From the NCBI RefSeq assembly GCF_019511665.1, contig NZ_JAEUAW010000002.1, forward strand, positions 310,001 to 374,000: a stretch of DNA of 64,000 bases, in the 5' to 3' direction. The stretch's first letter is position 1; every line of letters begins with the position of its first letter. This stretch comes from Microbacterium jejuense. Lineage in GTDB: Bacteria > Actinomycetota > Actinomycetes > Actinomycetales > Microbacteriaceae. Shown one piece after another: positions 25,177 through 33,778 of this stretch. The notes below the pieces were generated by a model that saw nothing but the letters and a program-made list of their open reading frames with translations, had not been told where the DNA came from and ran no database searches. The translations under genes were made by a program, and so were the position numbers.

Positions 25177-26910
25177 ATGGCCGCCAGCATTGCGGATGTG
25201 TTCGTGCAGACGCTCGTGGACGCGGGAGTCACGAGGGTGTGGGGACTCCCCGGCGACTCGCTCAACGCGTTCACCGACGCGCTGCGACGGGACGGGCGCC
25301 TGCGCTGGTTGCACATGCGGCACGAAGAGGCGGCGGCGTTCGCGGCGGGAGCCGAGGCCGAGATCACCGGCCAGCTCGCGGTCGTGGCGGGCAGCTGCGG
25401 ACCGGGCAACCTGCACTTCGTCAACGGCCTGTTCGACGCCCAGCGCTCGCGCGTGCCCGTGCTGGCGATCGCGTCGCACATCCCGTCGGCCGAGATCGGC
25501 AGCGGGTACTTCCAAGAGACGCATCCGCAGGAGCTGTTCCGCGAATGCAGCGTCTACTGCGAGATGATCTCGGACCCGTCGCAGATGCCGTGGGTGCTCG
25601 AGATCGCGATGCGCACCGCGGTCGAGAAGCGCGGTGTGGCGGTGGTCGTCGTGCCGGGTGATGTCTTCTTCGCGGATGCCCCCTCCCGGCGCCCGTCGGC
25701 ACCCATCAGGGCCGCGCGGCCGTCGGTGGTGCCGAGCGAGGCCGAACTGCGGGCGGCCGCTGAGATCCTGGACGGCGCGGGACGCGTGACGATCCTCGCC
25801 GGAGCCGGAGTCGCGGGCGCGCACGATGAGGTGCTCGCGCTGGCCGAGCGGCTGCAGGCGCCGATCGTGCACGCCTTCCGCGGCAAGGAGCACATCGAGT
25901 ACGACAACCCCTACGACGTCGGCATGACCGGGCTGCTGGGCTTCGCCTCGGGGTACCGCGCCATGGAGAAGTGCGACGCGCTGCTCATGCTCGGCACGGA
26001 CTTCCCGTACCGGCAGTTCTACCCGTCGAAGGCGAAGATCGTGCAGGTCGACCTGCGCGGCGAGCAGCTCGGCCGGCGCACCCCGATCGACCTCGGGCTC
26101 GTCGGAGACGTCGGCGTGACGGCATCCGCTCTGCTGTCGCATCTGCGCGGCGACCGCGACGATGCGCATCTGCGCGATGCGGTCGCGCACTATCGCAAGA
26201 CCCGCAAGGACCTCGACGACCTCGCCGTCGACGACGGCAGGGAGCCGCTGCACCCGCAGTTCGTGGCGCGGCTGCTCGACGAGCTCGCCGACGACGACGC
26301 GGTGTTCACGGCCGACGTCGGCGAACCCGTGGTGTGGGCGGCGCGGTACCTCACGATGACGAAGGAGCGCCGGCTGCTCGGATCGTTCACCCACGGGTCC
26401 ATGGCGAACGCCATGCCGCAGGCGCTCGGAGCGCAGGCCGTCGACCGCGACCGTCAGGTCATCGCGTTGTCAGGCGACGGCGGCATCGCGATGCTGCTCG
26501 GCGACCTGCTGTCGATCCGCCAGAACGACCTGCCGATCAAGGTCATCGTGTTCAACAACTCCGCTCTGGGGTTCGTCGAGGTCGAGATGAAGGCGGCGGG
26601 CATCGTGAACTTCGGCACGACGCTCGACAACCCGGACTTCGCGGCGGTCGCCACCGCGATGGGGCTCACCGGCATCCGCGTCGACCGCGGCGACGAGCTC
26701 GAACCGGCGCTGCGACGTGCGCTGCAGGTGCCGGGACCGGTGCTCGTGGACGTCAAGGTGGCCCGGCAGGAGCTGTCGATCCCGCCCGCAATCACGGCGG
26801 CACAGGCCAAGGGCTTCACGCTGTGGGCCCTGCGGACGGTGCTGTCGGGCCGAGGCGACGAGCTGCTCGACCTCGCCGACACGAACCTGTGGCGGCGCAT
26901 CTTCGGCTGA
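25177..26910 (+). CDS. poxB: Pyruvate oxidase/ubiquinone-type pyruvate dehydrogenase (PoxB-like)
   Basis: This 577-residue thiamine-diphosphate enzyme decarboxylates pyruvate, in PoxB-type members giving acetate and passing electrons to FAD and quinone. The order is the PYR domain (WGLPGDSLNAF, catalytic Glu in MRHEEAAAF at about 50), the central domain (GAGRVTILAGAGVAGAH) and the PP domain (LSGDGGIAMLLGDLLSIRQN to FNN, the GDG-X-NN motif). The length is close to E. coli PoxB (572). The C-terminal tail after AITAAQAKGFTLWALR may be the membrane/lipid-binding part. AAGGAGG and GAGGAG lie upstream of ATG 25177. Confidence 0.85.
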   Translation: MAASIADVFVQTLVDAGVTRVWGLPGDSLNAFTDALRRDGRLRWLHMRHEEAAAFAAGAEAEITGQLAVVAGSCGPGNLHFVNGLFDAQRSRVPVLAIASHIPSAEIGSGYFQETHPQELFRECSVYCEMISDPSQMPWVLEIAMRTAVEKRGVAVVVVPGDVFFADAPSRRPSAPIRAARPSVVPSEAELRAAAEILDGAGRVTILAGAGVAGAHDEVLALAERLQAPIVHAFRGKEHIEYDNPYDVGMTGLLGFASGYRAMEKCDALLMLGTDFPYRQFYPSKAKIVQVDLRGEQLGRRTPIDLGLVGDVGVTASALLSHLRGDRDDAHLRDAVAHYRKTRKDLDDLAVDDGREPLHPQFVARLLDELADDDAVFTADVGEPVVWAARYLTMTKERRLLGSFTHGSMANAMPQALGAQAVDRDRQVIALSGDGGIAMLLGDLLSIRQNDLPIKVIVFNNSALGFVEVEMKAAGIVNFGTTLDNPDFAAVATAMGLTGIRVDRGDELEPALRRALQVPGPVLVDVKVARQELSIPPAITAAQAKGFTLWALRTVLSGRGDELLDLADTNLWRRIFG

Positions 26911-26950
26911 CGTCGCGCACTCCTCTTTCGCGCTCTCGAGACGCGCTTGC

Positions 26951-26977
26951 TAACGTATCTGCGTATGAGTGCAGATA
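26951..26977 (+). promoter_or_regulatory. -10 element and ArsR-type operator spanning the start codon
   Basis: TATCTGC (26956-26962) and GCAGATA (26971-26977) form a perfect inverted repeat with an eight-base spacer that contains the ATG (26965-26967). TAACGT (26951-26956) is a plausible -10, so the operator would lie on the transcription start. This predicts autoregulation. Confidence 0.6.
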
Positions 26978-27330
26978 AGCAGGGATGCGGCTACACGGTC
27001 GAGAGCCCGTACGTCGAGCTGGCGGTCGAGGTCTTCGCGATGCTCGCCGACGCCACCCGGGTGCGCATCGTGATCGCGCTGCAGGATGCCGGAGAGCTCT
27101 CGGTCAACCATCTCGCCGACATCGTCGACAAGTCGCCGGCCGCCGTGTCTCAGCACCTCGCGAAGCTGCGCCTCGCGCGCATCGTGTCGACGCGGCAGGA
27201 GGGCCAGCGGGTGTTCTACCGCCTGGAGAACGAGCACGCGTCGCGCCTCGTCGCCGACGCGATCCACCAGGCGGAGCACTCGCTCGGCGGAACGCCGCGT
27301 CACCACCGCGCGACAGGCGTCGAGGCGTGA
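26965..27330 (+). CDS. ArsR/SmtB-family metal-sensing repressor
   Basis: This 121-residue winged-helix repressor has a recognition helix in LSVNHLADIVDKSPAAVSQH (about 46-65) and wing LRLARIVSTRQEGQRVFYRL. The C-terminal Asp/His-rich helix (LVADAIHQAEHSLGG and RHHRATG) fits an alpha-5 zinc- or cobalt-sensing site like NmtR/CzrA; the N-terminal Cys in KQGCGY may add a ligand. It overlaps the cation-efflux gene by 4 bases (GTGA) and so probably represses a two-gene metal-resistance operon. Confidence 0.9.
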   Translation: MSADKQGCGYTVESPYVELAVEVFAMLADATRVRIVIALQDAGELSVNHLADIVDKSPAAVSQHLAKLRLARIVSTRQEGQRVFYRLENEHASRLVADAIHQAEHSLGGTPRHHRATGVEA

Positions 27331-28349
27331 CCGCCGCGACCGCCGGGCGTCACGATGAGGGCGACCACCGGCATCCCCACGATCACGGGCACGACCACCC
27401 GCACGACGATCACCACCACCACGGCGGGCTGCGCGGTGTGCTGCACGAGCTGTTCGTGCCGCACTCGCACGATGCGGCCGATGCCATCGACGACGCCATG
27501 GAGGCGAATGCGGCCGGCATCCGTGCCCTCAAGATCAGCCTCGTCATCCTGCTCGCCACGACGGTGCTGCAGGCGGTCGTGGTGGCGTTCAGCGGGTCGG
27601 TGGCACTGCTCGCCGACACGATCCACAACCTGTCGGATGCGCTGACGGCGGTGCCGCTGTGGATCGCCTTCGTGCTGGGTCGTCGCGCGGCATCCCGTCG
27701 CTACACGTACGGTCTCGGGCGTGCCGAGGACCTCGCGGGTCTGTTCATCGTGTTCGTCGTGGCGCTGTCGGCGGTCGTCGCCGCCTGGCAGGCGATCGAC
27801 AGGATGCTGCACCCCCAGCCCCTCGACAACCTCGGCTGGGTGATCGCAGCGGGCGTCATCGGGTTCGCCGGCAACGAGGCGGTCGCGGTCTACCGCATCC
27901 GCGTCGGCAAGCGCATCGGCTCGGCGGCGCTCGTGGCGGACGGCGTCCACGCCCGCACCGACGGCTTCACGTCGCTCGCCGTGGTGCTCGGCGGCATCGG
28001 CGTGCTGCTCGGCTTTCCGCTCGCCGACCCGATCGTGGGGCTGCTCATCGCGGTGGCGATCTTCGTGCTGCTGATCGGCACCGTCCGCAGCGTGGGTCGG
28101 CGACTGCTCGACGGCGTCGAGCCCGAGCTCGTCGACCGCGCCGAGCATGCGCTCGAGCACGTCGACGGCATCGAGCGCATCGACAGGCTGCGGCTGCGCT
28201 GGGTGGGTCACCGCCTGCAGGGGGATGCGCTGGTCGCGGGTCGTCCCGGCGCCGACCCTGACGAGCTGGCGGCGACCGCCGAGGCCAGCGTGCGGGCGCA
28301 TCTGCGCAACGTCGACGACTTCACCGTGACCGTGCGCTCCCGTCCCTGA
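27327..28349 (+). CDS. Cation diffusion facilitator (zinc/cobalt efflux)
   Basis: This 340-residue inner-membrane antiporter exports divalent metals such as zinc. The N-terminus is strongly His/Asp-rich (HPHDHGHDHPHDDHHHHGG, about 12-30), a metal-capturing segment. About six helices follow. The metal site is given by HNLSDAL in helix 2 and HARTDGF in helix 5, and a cytoplasmic domain follows from about residue 250. The start is GTG 27327, overlapping the arsR stop; no in-frame ATG lies nearby. The pair gives a standard metal-sensor/exporter unit. Confidence 0.9.
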   Translation: MTAATAGRHDEGDHRHPHDHGHDHPHDDHHHHGGLRGVLHELFVPHSHDAADAIDDAMEANAAGIRALKISLVILLATTVLQAVVVAFSGSVALLADTIHNLSDALTAVPLWIAFVLGRRAASRRYTYGLGRAEDLAGLFIVFVVALSAVVAAWQAIDRMLHPQPLDNLGWVIAAGVIGFAGNEAVAVYRIRVGKRIGSAALVADGVHARTDGFTSLAVVLGGIGVLLGFPLADPIVGLLIAVAIFVLLIGTVRSVGRRLLDGVEPELVDRAEHALEHVDGIERIDRLRLRWVGHRLQGDALVAGRPGADPDELAATAEASVRAHLRNVDDFTVTVRSRP

Positions 28350-28475
28350 CCTCCGCGCAGCCTGACCCCGCGCCCCCGGGCGGCGAGCCCCGCGGCACGC
28401 CGGGCTGCGGATCGGGCGGTGCCGCCGGCATCCCGAATCAGGCGACGCGACGGAAGGCGCGTCGGAGCCACCCCG

Positions 28476-28481
28476 TAGGCT
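28476..28481 (+). promoter_or_regulatory. Leaderless-type -10 element (TAGGCT)
   Basis: TAGGCT is followed by six bases and the ATG at 28488. Confidence 0.5.
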
Positions 28482-28487
28482 CGCACC

Positions 28488-29735
28488 ATGTCCGTGACGA
28501 CGCGCCGCCTGCAGGATCTGACCATCGACGATCACACGCTGACACTGCCGCTGGTGTGGGGCGATCCGGACGACGCCCGCACGATCGACGTCCACGCGGC
28601 GGTCGTCGCGCGCGAGGGCGGCGAAGACCTGCCGTACCTGCTGTTCCTGCAGGGCGGACCGGGGCACGAGGCGCCGCGGCCCTTCCACGCGCCCGCCGCG
28701 CCGTCGTGGCTCGACGCGGCGCTCGAGCACCACCGCGTCGTGCTGCTCGACCAGCGCGGCACGGGCCTGTCGACCCCAGTCGGCGACGCCGACCTCGAGC
28801 GCGGCACCGAGGCGCTCGCCGAGCACATCACGCATCTGCGGGCCGACAGCATCGTGCGCGACGCCGAGGCCTTCCGCCAGGAGCTCGGCGCCGGCACGTG
28901 GAGCGTCCTGGGTCAGTCGTTCGGCGGCTTCACGACGCTGTCGTACCTGTCGACGGATGCGTCGTCCCTCGAGCGCGTCTACCTGACCGGCGGGCTCAGC
29001 GCGGTGGGGCGGCATCCCGACGACGTCTACGCGCTCACGTACGAGAAGCTGCGGCAGGCGTCCGAGCGCTACTACCGCCGTTTCCCCGCCCACCGCGACG
29101 CGGTGCGGCGGCTCGTCGACCTCGCCGATGCCGGCCGGCTCGTGCTGCCCGACGGCGAGGTCGTCTCGCCGTCGCGAGTGCGTTCGATCGGGCATCTGCT
29201 CGGCTCGAACGACGGCTGGCAGACGCTGTGGGCGCTGCTGGAGCTGCCGCCGCACACCAACGCGTTCCGCTACGACCTCGCCGGTGCGATGCCCTTCGAC
29301 GCCCGCAATCCGCTGTACTTCGTGTTCCACGAGTCCAGCTACGCCGACGGCCACGCGACGCGCTGGTCGGCCGAGCGCACCGAGCCCGAGGATTTCTGCG
29401 CCGACCCGACACTGCTCACCGGCGAGCACGTGCGCCGTGAATGGCTCGACACCGTGCCGGGCCTGCAGCCGTGGCGCGAGGTGACCGTGGCGCTCGCCGA
29501 CCACGAGTGGCCGCGGGTGTACGACGAGGCGGCCCTGCGGGCGTCCGGCGCACGCGGCGCGGCCGCCGTCTACGTCAACGACCTGTACGTGCCGTTCGAG
29601 TACTCGATGCAGACGGCCACGCTGCTCGAGGGCGTCACGCCGTGGATCACGAGCGAGCACGAGCACAACGGCCTGCGCGCCGGCGACGTGCTGTCGCGCC
29701 TGATCGACATCGCGCACGGCCGCGCCGTGCGCTGA
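28488..29735 (+). CDS. Alpha/beta hydrolase, prolyl aminopeptidase-like (peptidase S33)
   Basis: This 415-residue cytoplasmic hydrolase has the oxyanion motif LFLQGGPGHEAPRP, the strand LDQRGTGLSTP and the nucleophile elbow WSVLGQSFGGFTT (Ser at about 142). The catalytic His is probably in ITSEHEHNGLR near the C-terminus. The HGGPG-like and GQSFGG motifs mark proline iminopeptidases, which remove N-terminal proline from peptides. It is a single-gene unit, probably leaderless, ending at a strong hairpin. Confidence 0.88.
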   Translation: MSVTTRRLQDLTIDDHTLTLPLVWGDPDDARTIDVHAAVVAREGGEDLPYLLFLQGGPGHEAPRPFHAPAAPSWLDAALEHHRVVLLDQRGTGLSTPVGDADLERGTEALAEHITHLRADSIVRDAEAFRQELGAGTWSVLGQSFGGFTTLSYLSTDASSLERVYLTGGLSAVGRHPDDVYALTYEKLRQASERYYRRFPAHRDAVRRLVDLADAGRLVLPDGEVVSPSRVRSIGHLLGSNDGWQTLWALLELPPHTNAFRYDLAGAMPFDARNPLYFVFHESSYADGHATRWSAERTEPEDFCADPTLLTGEHVRREWLDTVPGLQPWREVTVALADHEWPRVYDEAALRASGARGAAAVYVNDLYVPFEYSMQTATLLEGVTPWITSEHEHNGLRAGDVLSRLIDIAHGRAVR

Positions 29736-29741
29736 CACGGC

Positions 29742-29782
29742 GAGGGGACGGGATGCCGCGGCCCGCGGCATCCCGTCCCCTC
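29742..29782. terminator. Bidirectional hairpin terminator
   Basis: GAGGGGACGGGATGCCGCG (29742-29760) pairs perfectly with 29764-29782 across a three-base loop, between convergent genes. The stem includes GGATGCC/GGCATCC. Confidence 0.8.
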
Positions 29783-29801
29783 ACTGCGGGAGCGGTCGGC
29801 G

Positions 29802-31127
29802 TCAGCCGTCCAGCCGCGTGATGGGCTGCGGGACATACGTGCCGTCGAGCACCGCGTCGCCCGGCATGTACATGCGCAGGATCGGCCGGAAGGCTCCCGC
29901 GGGCGCCGGCAGCCAGTTGGCGGCCGCCTCGTCATCCGACGGCCGTGTGCGACCGATGCGGATCGTGAGTCCCCCGTCGGGATCGGTCACGATGCCGGGG
30001 GTGCGGTCGCCGACCGAATAGCGGTCGATGTCGTTCTCGACGAGGTAGAAGTCCGGCAGCGAGTACATCGTGACCGACCAGAAGGCGCCGACCGGCGGAG
30101 GCGGCGAGAGCCGCAGCTCATACTCGTACTCGCCGGTCAGGGGCTGTCCGTCGCTGTCCTGGAACGTCACGACGTACGCGGCCTCGTACCCGTGGTTGCC
30201 CCACAGGCCCGCCCTGGCGGCGACGGCGCGCTCGCCGATGCGCCGCCTCGGGTCGGCGATCTTCCACGCCGGATCGTCCTTCGCGCCCACCTCGAAGAAG
30301 TCGAGGTTGTAGTCGAACGCGTGGAGCGACTGCGACCACGCGCCGGGCGTCGCCCCGACAGCGGCATCGGCCATCGCCTGCGTGATGACGCTCTCACCAG
30401 CACGCGCTCCGGCGCGCAGAGCGTCCTGCTGCGCGGGTGTGAGCCCGGTCACGGGGGTCTCGCCGGTCAGGCCCAGCGGCGCGAACGACGCCTGCAGCTC
30501 CTTGTCGCGCGCCGCGGGCGGGAACGCCTGCGACCACACGCGGTACTTCTCCCAGAAGTCGAGCGCGTCCTCGCCCTGCGGCGCGGTGACCGGGATGCCG
30601 GCGGCCGTCGCGTCCGGGTCAGCGGGTGCAAGCGTCGTGGCGTCCTGCAGCGCGTGCACGGCCGGGAGATCGTCGGTGCCGGCGCACGACCAGCGACCGA
30701 CGATCGACACGATGCGGGTGGGGGCGTGGATGACGGTCAGGCCGCCGGCATCCCCTCCCCATCCCGGCGGGACGATCAGGAACTCGCCGGCCGCGTCGCC
30801 GGTGCCGCGGGTGCCGACGTAGGCGAAGTTGTCGGTCCACGCGTCGACGAACTGAAGCACGTAGTAGCGGTCGGAGGCCGGCACGGAGAGCCGAACCGGT
30901 CCGACGCCGAGGTCCAGCGAGGCCATCGAGTACACCGTGTCGTTGTTGATCGACACGAAGGTGTCGGCTGCCGAGGCCAGGGAGCGCGCGTGCGAGAAGG
31001 TGTTGAACGCCGCCGGCGGGTTGGCGCCCACTCCCGTGGTCGTGTAGCGCCCGGCCTGCTCGAGGTCGAAGACGAGCGGGAAGCCGTAGAGGTACGCCTG
31101 CGCGGCAAGGGTGTCGAGGTCGGTCAT
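29802..31127 (-). CDS. DUF1254/DUF1214 domain protein (second of a tandem pair)
   Basis: This 441-residue protein has an N-terminal DUF1254 domain (AAQAYLYGFPLVFDLEQAGR, then NNDTVYSMASLDLG) and a C-terminal DUF1214 domain (PPPPVGAFWSVTMYSLPDFY). No signal peptide is visible, unlike many family members. AAGGAGG lies five bases before ATG 31127, and the start overlaps the stop of the upstream paralogue (TGATG). The biochemical role is unknown; relatives have been linked to hydrophobic or sterol-like compounds only by context. Confidence 0.85.
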   Translation of the reverse strand: MTDLDTLAAQAYLYGFPLVFDLEQAGRYTTTGVGANPPAAFNTFSHARSLASAADTFVSINNDTVYSMASLDLGVGPVRLSVPASDRYYVLQFVDAWTDNFAYVGTRGTGDAAGEFLIVPPGWGGDAGGLTVIHAPTRIVSIVGRWSCAGTDDLPAVHALQDATTLAPADPDATAAGIPVTAPQGEDALDFWEKYRVWSQAFPPAARDKELQASFAPLGLTGETPVTGLTPAQQDALRAGARAGESVITQAMADAAVGATPGAWSQSLHAFDYNLDFFEVGAKDDPAWKIADPRRRIGERAVAARAGLWGNHGYEAAYVVTFQDSDGQPLTGEYEYELRLSPPPPVGAFWSVTMYSLPDFYLVENDIDRYSVGDRTPGIVTDPDGGLTIRIGRTRPSDDEAAANWLPAPAGAFRPILRMYMPGDAVLDGTYVPQPITRLDG

Positions 31128-32569
31128 CACGCCTCCTTCTGGATCTCGGGCAGCCGCCAGGTCTTGTCGAACCACGGTTCGAGCGGGCCGTAGAGGCGGA
31201 ACATGGGGAAGAACGACTTGCCGGGGATCGTGGGGATCCAGTTCGCCTCCTTGCCGGCGGGCGCCGTGGGAGCGAACCACAGCAGGTACGAGCCGTCGGC
31301 CTCGGCCTGCACGGTGCCGCCGAGGCTCGACAGCGCAGGGTAGGGCGTCGATTGCAGCAGCGAGCGGGTCTGCGTGTCGTACAGGTCGATCGACCAGAAG
31401 TTCTTGGCGGGAGGGTCGGCGGGGATGCGCAGCGAGTACGTCGCGGAACCGTCGAGCACGTGGCCGTCGGCATCCTCGGCCGTGTAGGCGTATGCCGAGC
31501 CCGCGCCCACCTGCGCGTGGGCCATCGCCGGCGTGATCACCGTCGCGAAGTAGTGGAACTGGGTGCGCGCGTCGAGGTTGCGCGCGCCGTCGCGCAGGAA
31601 CTCATAGCTGCCACCCACGAAGGCGTTCTTCCACGAGTTGCCCTCCCAGAAGTACGCCTCGGGGTCGCGCGGCTTGTACACGAGGGCGCGGGCGATGGCG
31701 GCGCCGATACGCGCGGCGTCGTCGAGGATCCCACGCAGCCGGTCGTCCGGAGCGAACGGCGTGCCGTGCGCGATGCCGACCGCGGCCAGGGTCCCGGCGC
31801 GCTCGGGGTCGAGGGCCGACACCGGCTCCTCGGCCACCAGCTGCGCGATCTCTTCGAAGAACGTGAAGTCGTTCGCGTGGACGGTGTTCTGCAGCACGTC
31901 GGCGATGTTGACGAAGGTGTTCTCCCGAGGGCCGTCAGCCTCGGCGAGCGGGTGGATGCGGGTCTGCTTCATCGCGGGCACTCCGCCGAGCGTGCGCAGC
32001 ACGACCCAGTTCGCATACGTGGGCGACTCGAAGGTGTAGTAGCCGTCGGGCCGCTCGCCGTCGTAGCCCGGCGGCAGGAAGAGGTACTTGCCTCCGGCGC
32101 CCTTGTCGGGTCCGGGGATGCCCATGTCGGTGACGTAGCGGAACCAGAAGTCGTCGACGACGCACAGCGACTGCGGTGGAGCCTCGATGACTGTCGGCCC
32201 CCAGGCCTTCAGATCGAGGAACGTCGTGCCGTAGGTCGTCTCGGTGTTGGGCGTGAGGTAGAGGCCGCCTGAGTTCGCGCGGGGGTCGGTGAATCCGATG
32301 ATGTCGGGTGAGGTGACGCCCGCCGTCCGCAGACCGCGCCGCAGCGCGACGAGCGAGGCGCCAGGCACCGCCGTGAGGAAGGCGTCGATGCCGCGCAGCA
32401 GGTCGAGCGCGTCGTAGATGGACTGCACGGAATCCGCGCGCGGCACGCCGTCGATGAACTCGAGGTCGCCGAACGGCGTCTTGAGCAGGTCGGGCGTCGA
32501 GAGGTGGGTCACCTCCTCCGCGAGCTGCTCCTTCGTCAGTCCTGCACCCGGCGTGCCGTCGATGGCCAT
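31127..32569 (-). CDS. DUF1254/DUF1214 domain protein (first of a tandem pair)
   Basis: This 480-residue relative of the next gene has DUF1254 motifs (YLTPNTETTYGTTFLDLKAW) and a DUF1214-type end (PPAKNFWSIDLYDTQTRSLL). It has about 50 extra residues before the domain. It is cytoplasmic by sequence. It overlaps the next gene by one base and is preceded by an esterase gene on the same strand about 60 bases away, so the three may form one unit. The function is unknown. Confidence 0.85.
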   Translation of the reverse strand: MAIDGTPGAGLTKEQLAEEVTHLSTPDLLKTPFGDLEFIDGVPRADSVQSIYDALDLLRGIDAFLTAVPGASLVALRRGLRTAGVTSPDIIGFTDPRANSGGLYLTPNTETTYGTTFLDLKAWGPTVIEAPPQSLCVVDDFWFRYVTDMGIPGPDKGAGGKYLFLPPGYDGERPDGYYTFESPTYANWVVLRTLGGVPAMKQTRIHPLAEADGPRENTFVNIADVLQNTVHANDFTFFEEIAQLVAEEPVSALDPERAGTLAAVGIAHGTPFAPDDRLRGILDDAARIGAAIARALVYKPRDPEAYFWEGNSWKNAFVGGSYEFLRDGARNLDARTQFHYFATVITPAMAHAQVGAGSAYAYTAEDADGHVLDGSATYSLRIPADPPAKNFWSIDLYDTQTRSLLQSTPYPALSSLGGTVQAEADGSYLLWFAPTAPAGKEANWIPTIPGKSFFPMFRLYGPLEPWFDKTWRLPEIQKEA

Positions 32570-32632
32570 GTGCTTCCCTTCGTTGCCTGGATCCCGTCGC
32601 GACGCACGCGCCGGACGTCTGCCCGCAGTCTC

Positions 32633-33646
32633 TCAGGCGCGGGTGCGCGCCGAGGCGAGGCTGGCCGCGATGTGCGCCCGCGTCGCCGTCGCGGCCCGGG
32701 CCACGACCCGCAGCATGCCCGGGTACTCGGCATGCCCGGCAGGCAGGACCTCCAGCTCCAGCCGGGCACCCGAACCGCGTGCCTCGGCCTGCGCGACGGC
32801 GTTGGCGACGGCGAACTGGCCCGGCGCCGGGACGCTCGAGTCCCACAGCGCCGCCTCGACCCGGACGGGCACACGGGCGAAGGTCGCGGCGGTCGAGGCG
32901 TCGAACAGCCGCAGCACCTCGCGCGCCTCGGGGTGGTCCGCGACGTATCGGCGCACATGCTCCCCGCTGCCCAGGCACGGCACCTGCAGCCGGATGTCGT
33001 ACTGGCCGAAGCTCGGCACGACGAGCGTCGCCCCGATCATGCGGTCGTTCCACGGCAGGGCGAGAGCGCCGATGCCGCCGCCGAAGCTCTCGCCCACGAG
33101 GTACAGCGGCACGTCGCCGGCGAGCTCGACCACCACGTCGCCGGCGGTCCAGAGGTCGGCGGCGCAGCGGCCGAGCGCGTAGGTCTCGGCGTCGTCGATG
33201 CCGTGCAGCACGTGCCGTTCCGACGTCGACGGCGCGCCGACCTCGATGTTGAGCGCACCGAGGCCGCGTGCCACGGGAAAGATGACAGCAGCGTCGGCGG
33301 GCACACGGGCGAACTCGGGGACGTCGCGCCCGCCGTACCCGTGGCCGTGCACGATGCCGACGCGGGCGGGCCCGGCCGCCGGCATCCCGAACCAGCCCCG
33401 CAGGCGCAGTCCGTCGACCGTCGAGAACGCGACCTCGAACACGTCGTGCGCGCCGCGCCGACCGAGAGGCGTCAGCGCAGGCTCGGCGGCGACCGCCGCG
33501 GCCTCGCGGCGCCAGCGACGCCACGTGTCGGCGAATCCCGCCGGTGCGGGCACGGGCGCGACCGCGAGCAGCCCGTCGAGGTCGTACCCGTAGGTGCCGT
33601 CGATCGGGGCGTCGGGGAACCAGGCGTCGTAGGGCGAGGGGAACAC
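32633..33646 (-). CDS. Acetylxylan esterase/cephalosporin-C deacetylase-like hydrolase (AXE1)
   Basis: This 337-residue alpha/beta hydrolase follows the AXE1 family: FPSPYDAWFP at the N-terminus, VHGHGYGGRD for the oxyanion region, nucleophile VGESFGGGIGALALPWNDR and C-terminal GHAEYPG for the catalytic His. It removes O-acetyl groups in characterised members. I chose GTG 33646 because AGGAAGGA lies just upstream and the family starts here; an ATG at 33685 would add 13 residues. There is no signal peptide, so it is cytoplasmic. It precedes the DUF1254 pair. Confidence 0.85.
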   Translation of the reverse strand: MFPSPYDAWFPDAPIDGTYGYDLDGLLAVAPVPAPAGFADTWRRWRREAAAVAAEPALTPLGRRGAHDVFEVAFSTVDGLRLRGWFGMPAAGPARVGIVHGHGYGGRDVPEFARVPADAAVIFPVARGLGALNIEVGAPSTSERHVLHGIDDAETYALGRCAADLWTAGDVVVELAGDVPLYLVGESFGGGIGALALPWNDRMIGATLVVPSFGQYDIRLQVPCLGSGEHVRRYVADHPEAREVLRLFDASTAATFARVPVRVEAALWDSSVPAPGQFAVANAVAQAEARGSGARLELEVLPAGHAEYPGMLRVVARAATATRAHIAASLASARTRA

Positions 33647-33726
33647 GGGGTCCTTCCTGTGGGTGCGCACCTTCGACTCTGGCATCGCCGCCGACTTCGT
33701 GCGATCCCGCGGCGCGCGACAGAACG

Positions 33727-33765
33727 GGACGGGGGTGGGATGCCGCCGGCATCCCACCCCCGTCC
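33727..33765. terminator. Hairpin terminator of the GDPD fusion gene
   Basis: GGACGGGGGTGGGATGCCG (33727-33745) pairs perfectly with 33747-33765. It lies 14 bases after the minus-strand stop at 33779 and contains the shared GGATGCC/GGCATCC core. Confidence 0.8.
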
Positions 33766-33778
33766 GCTCTGCGTCGAC

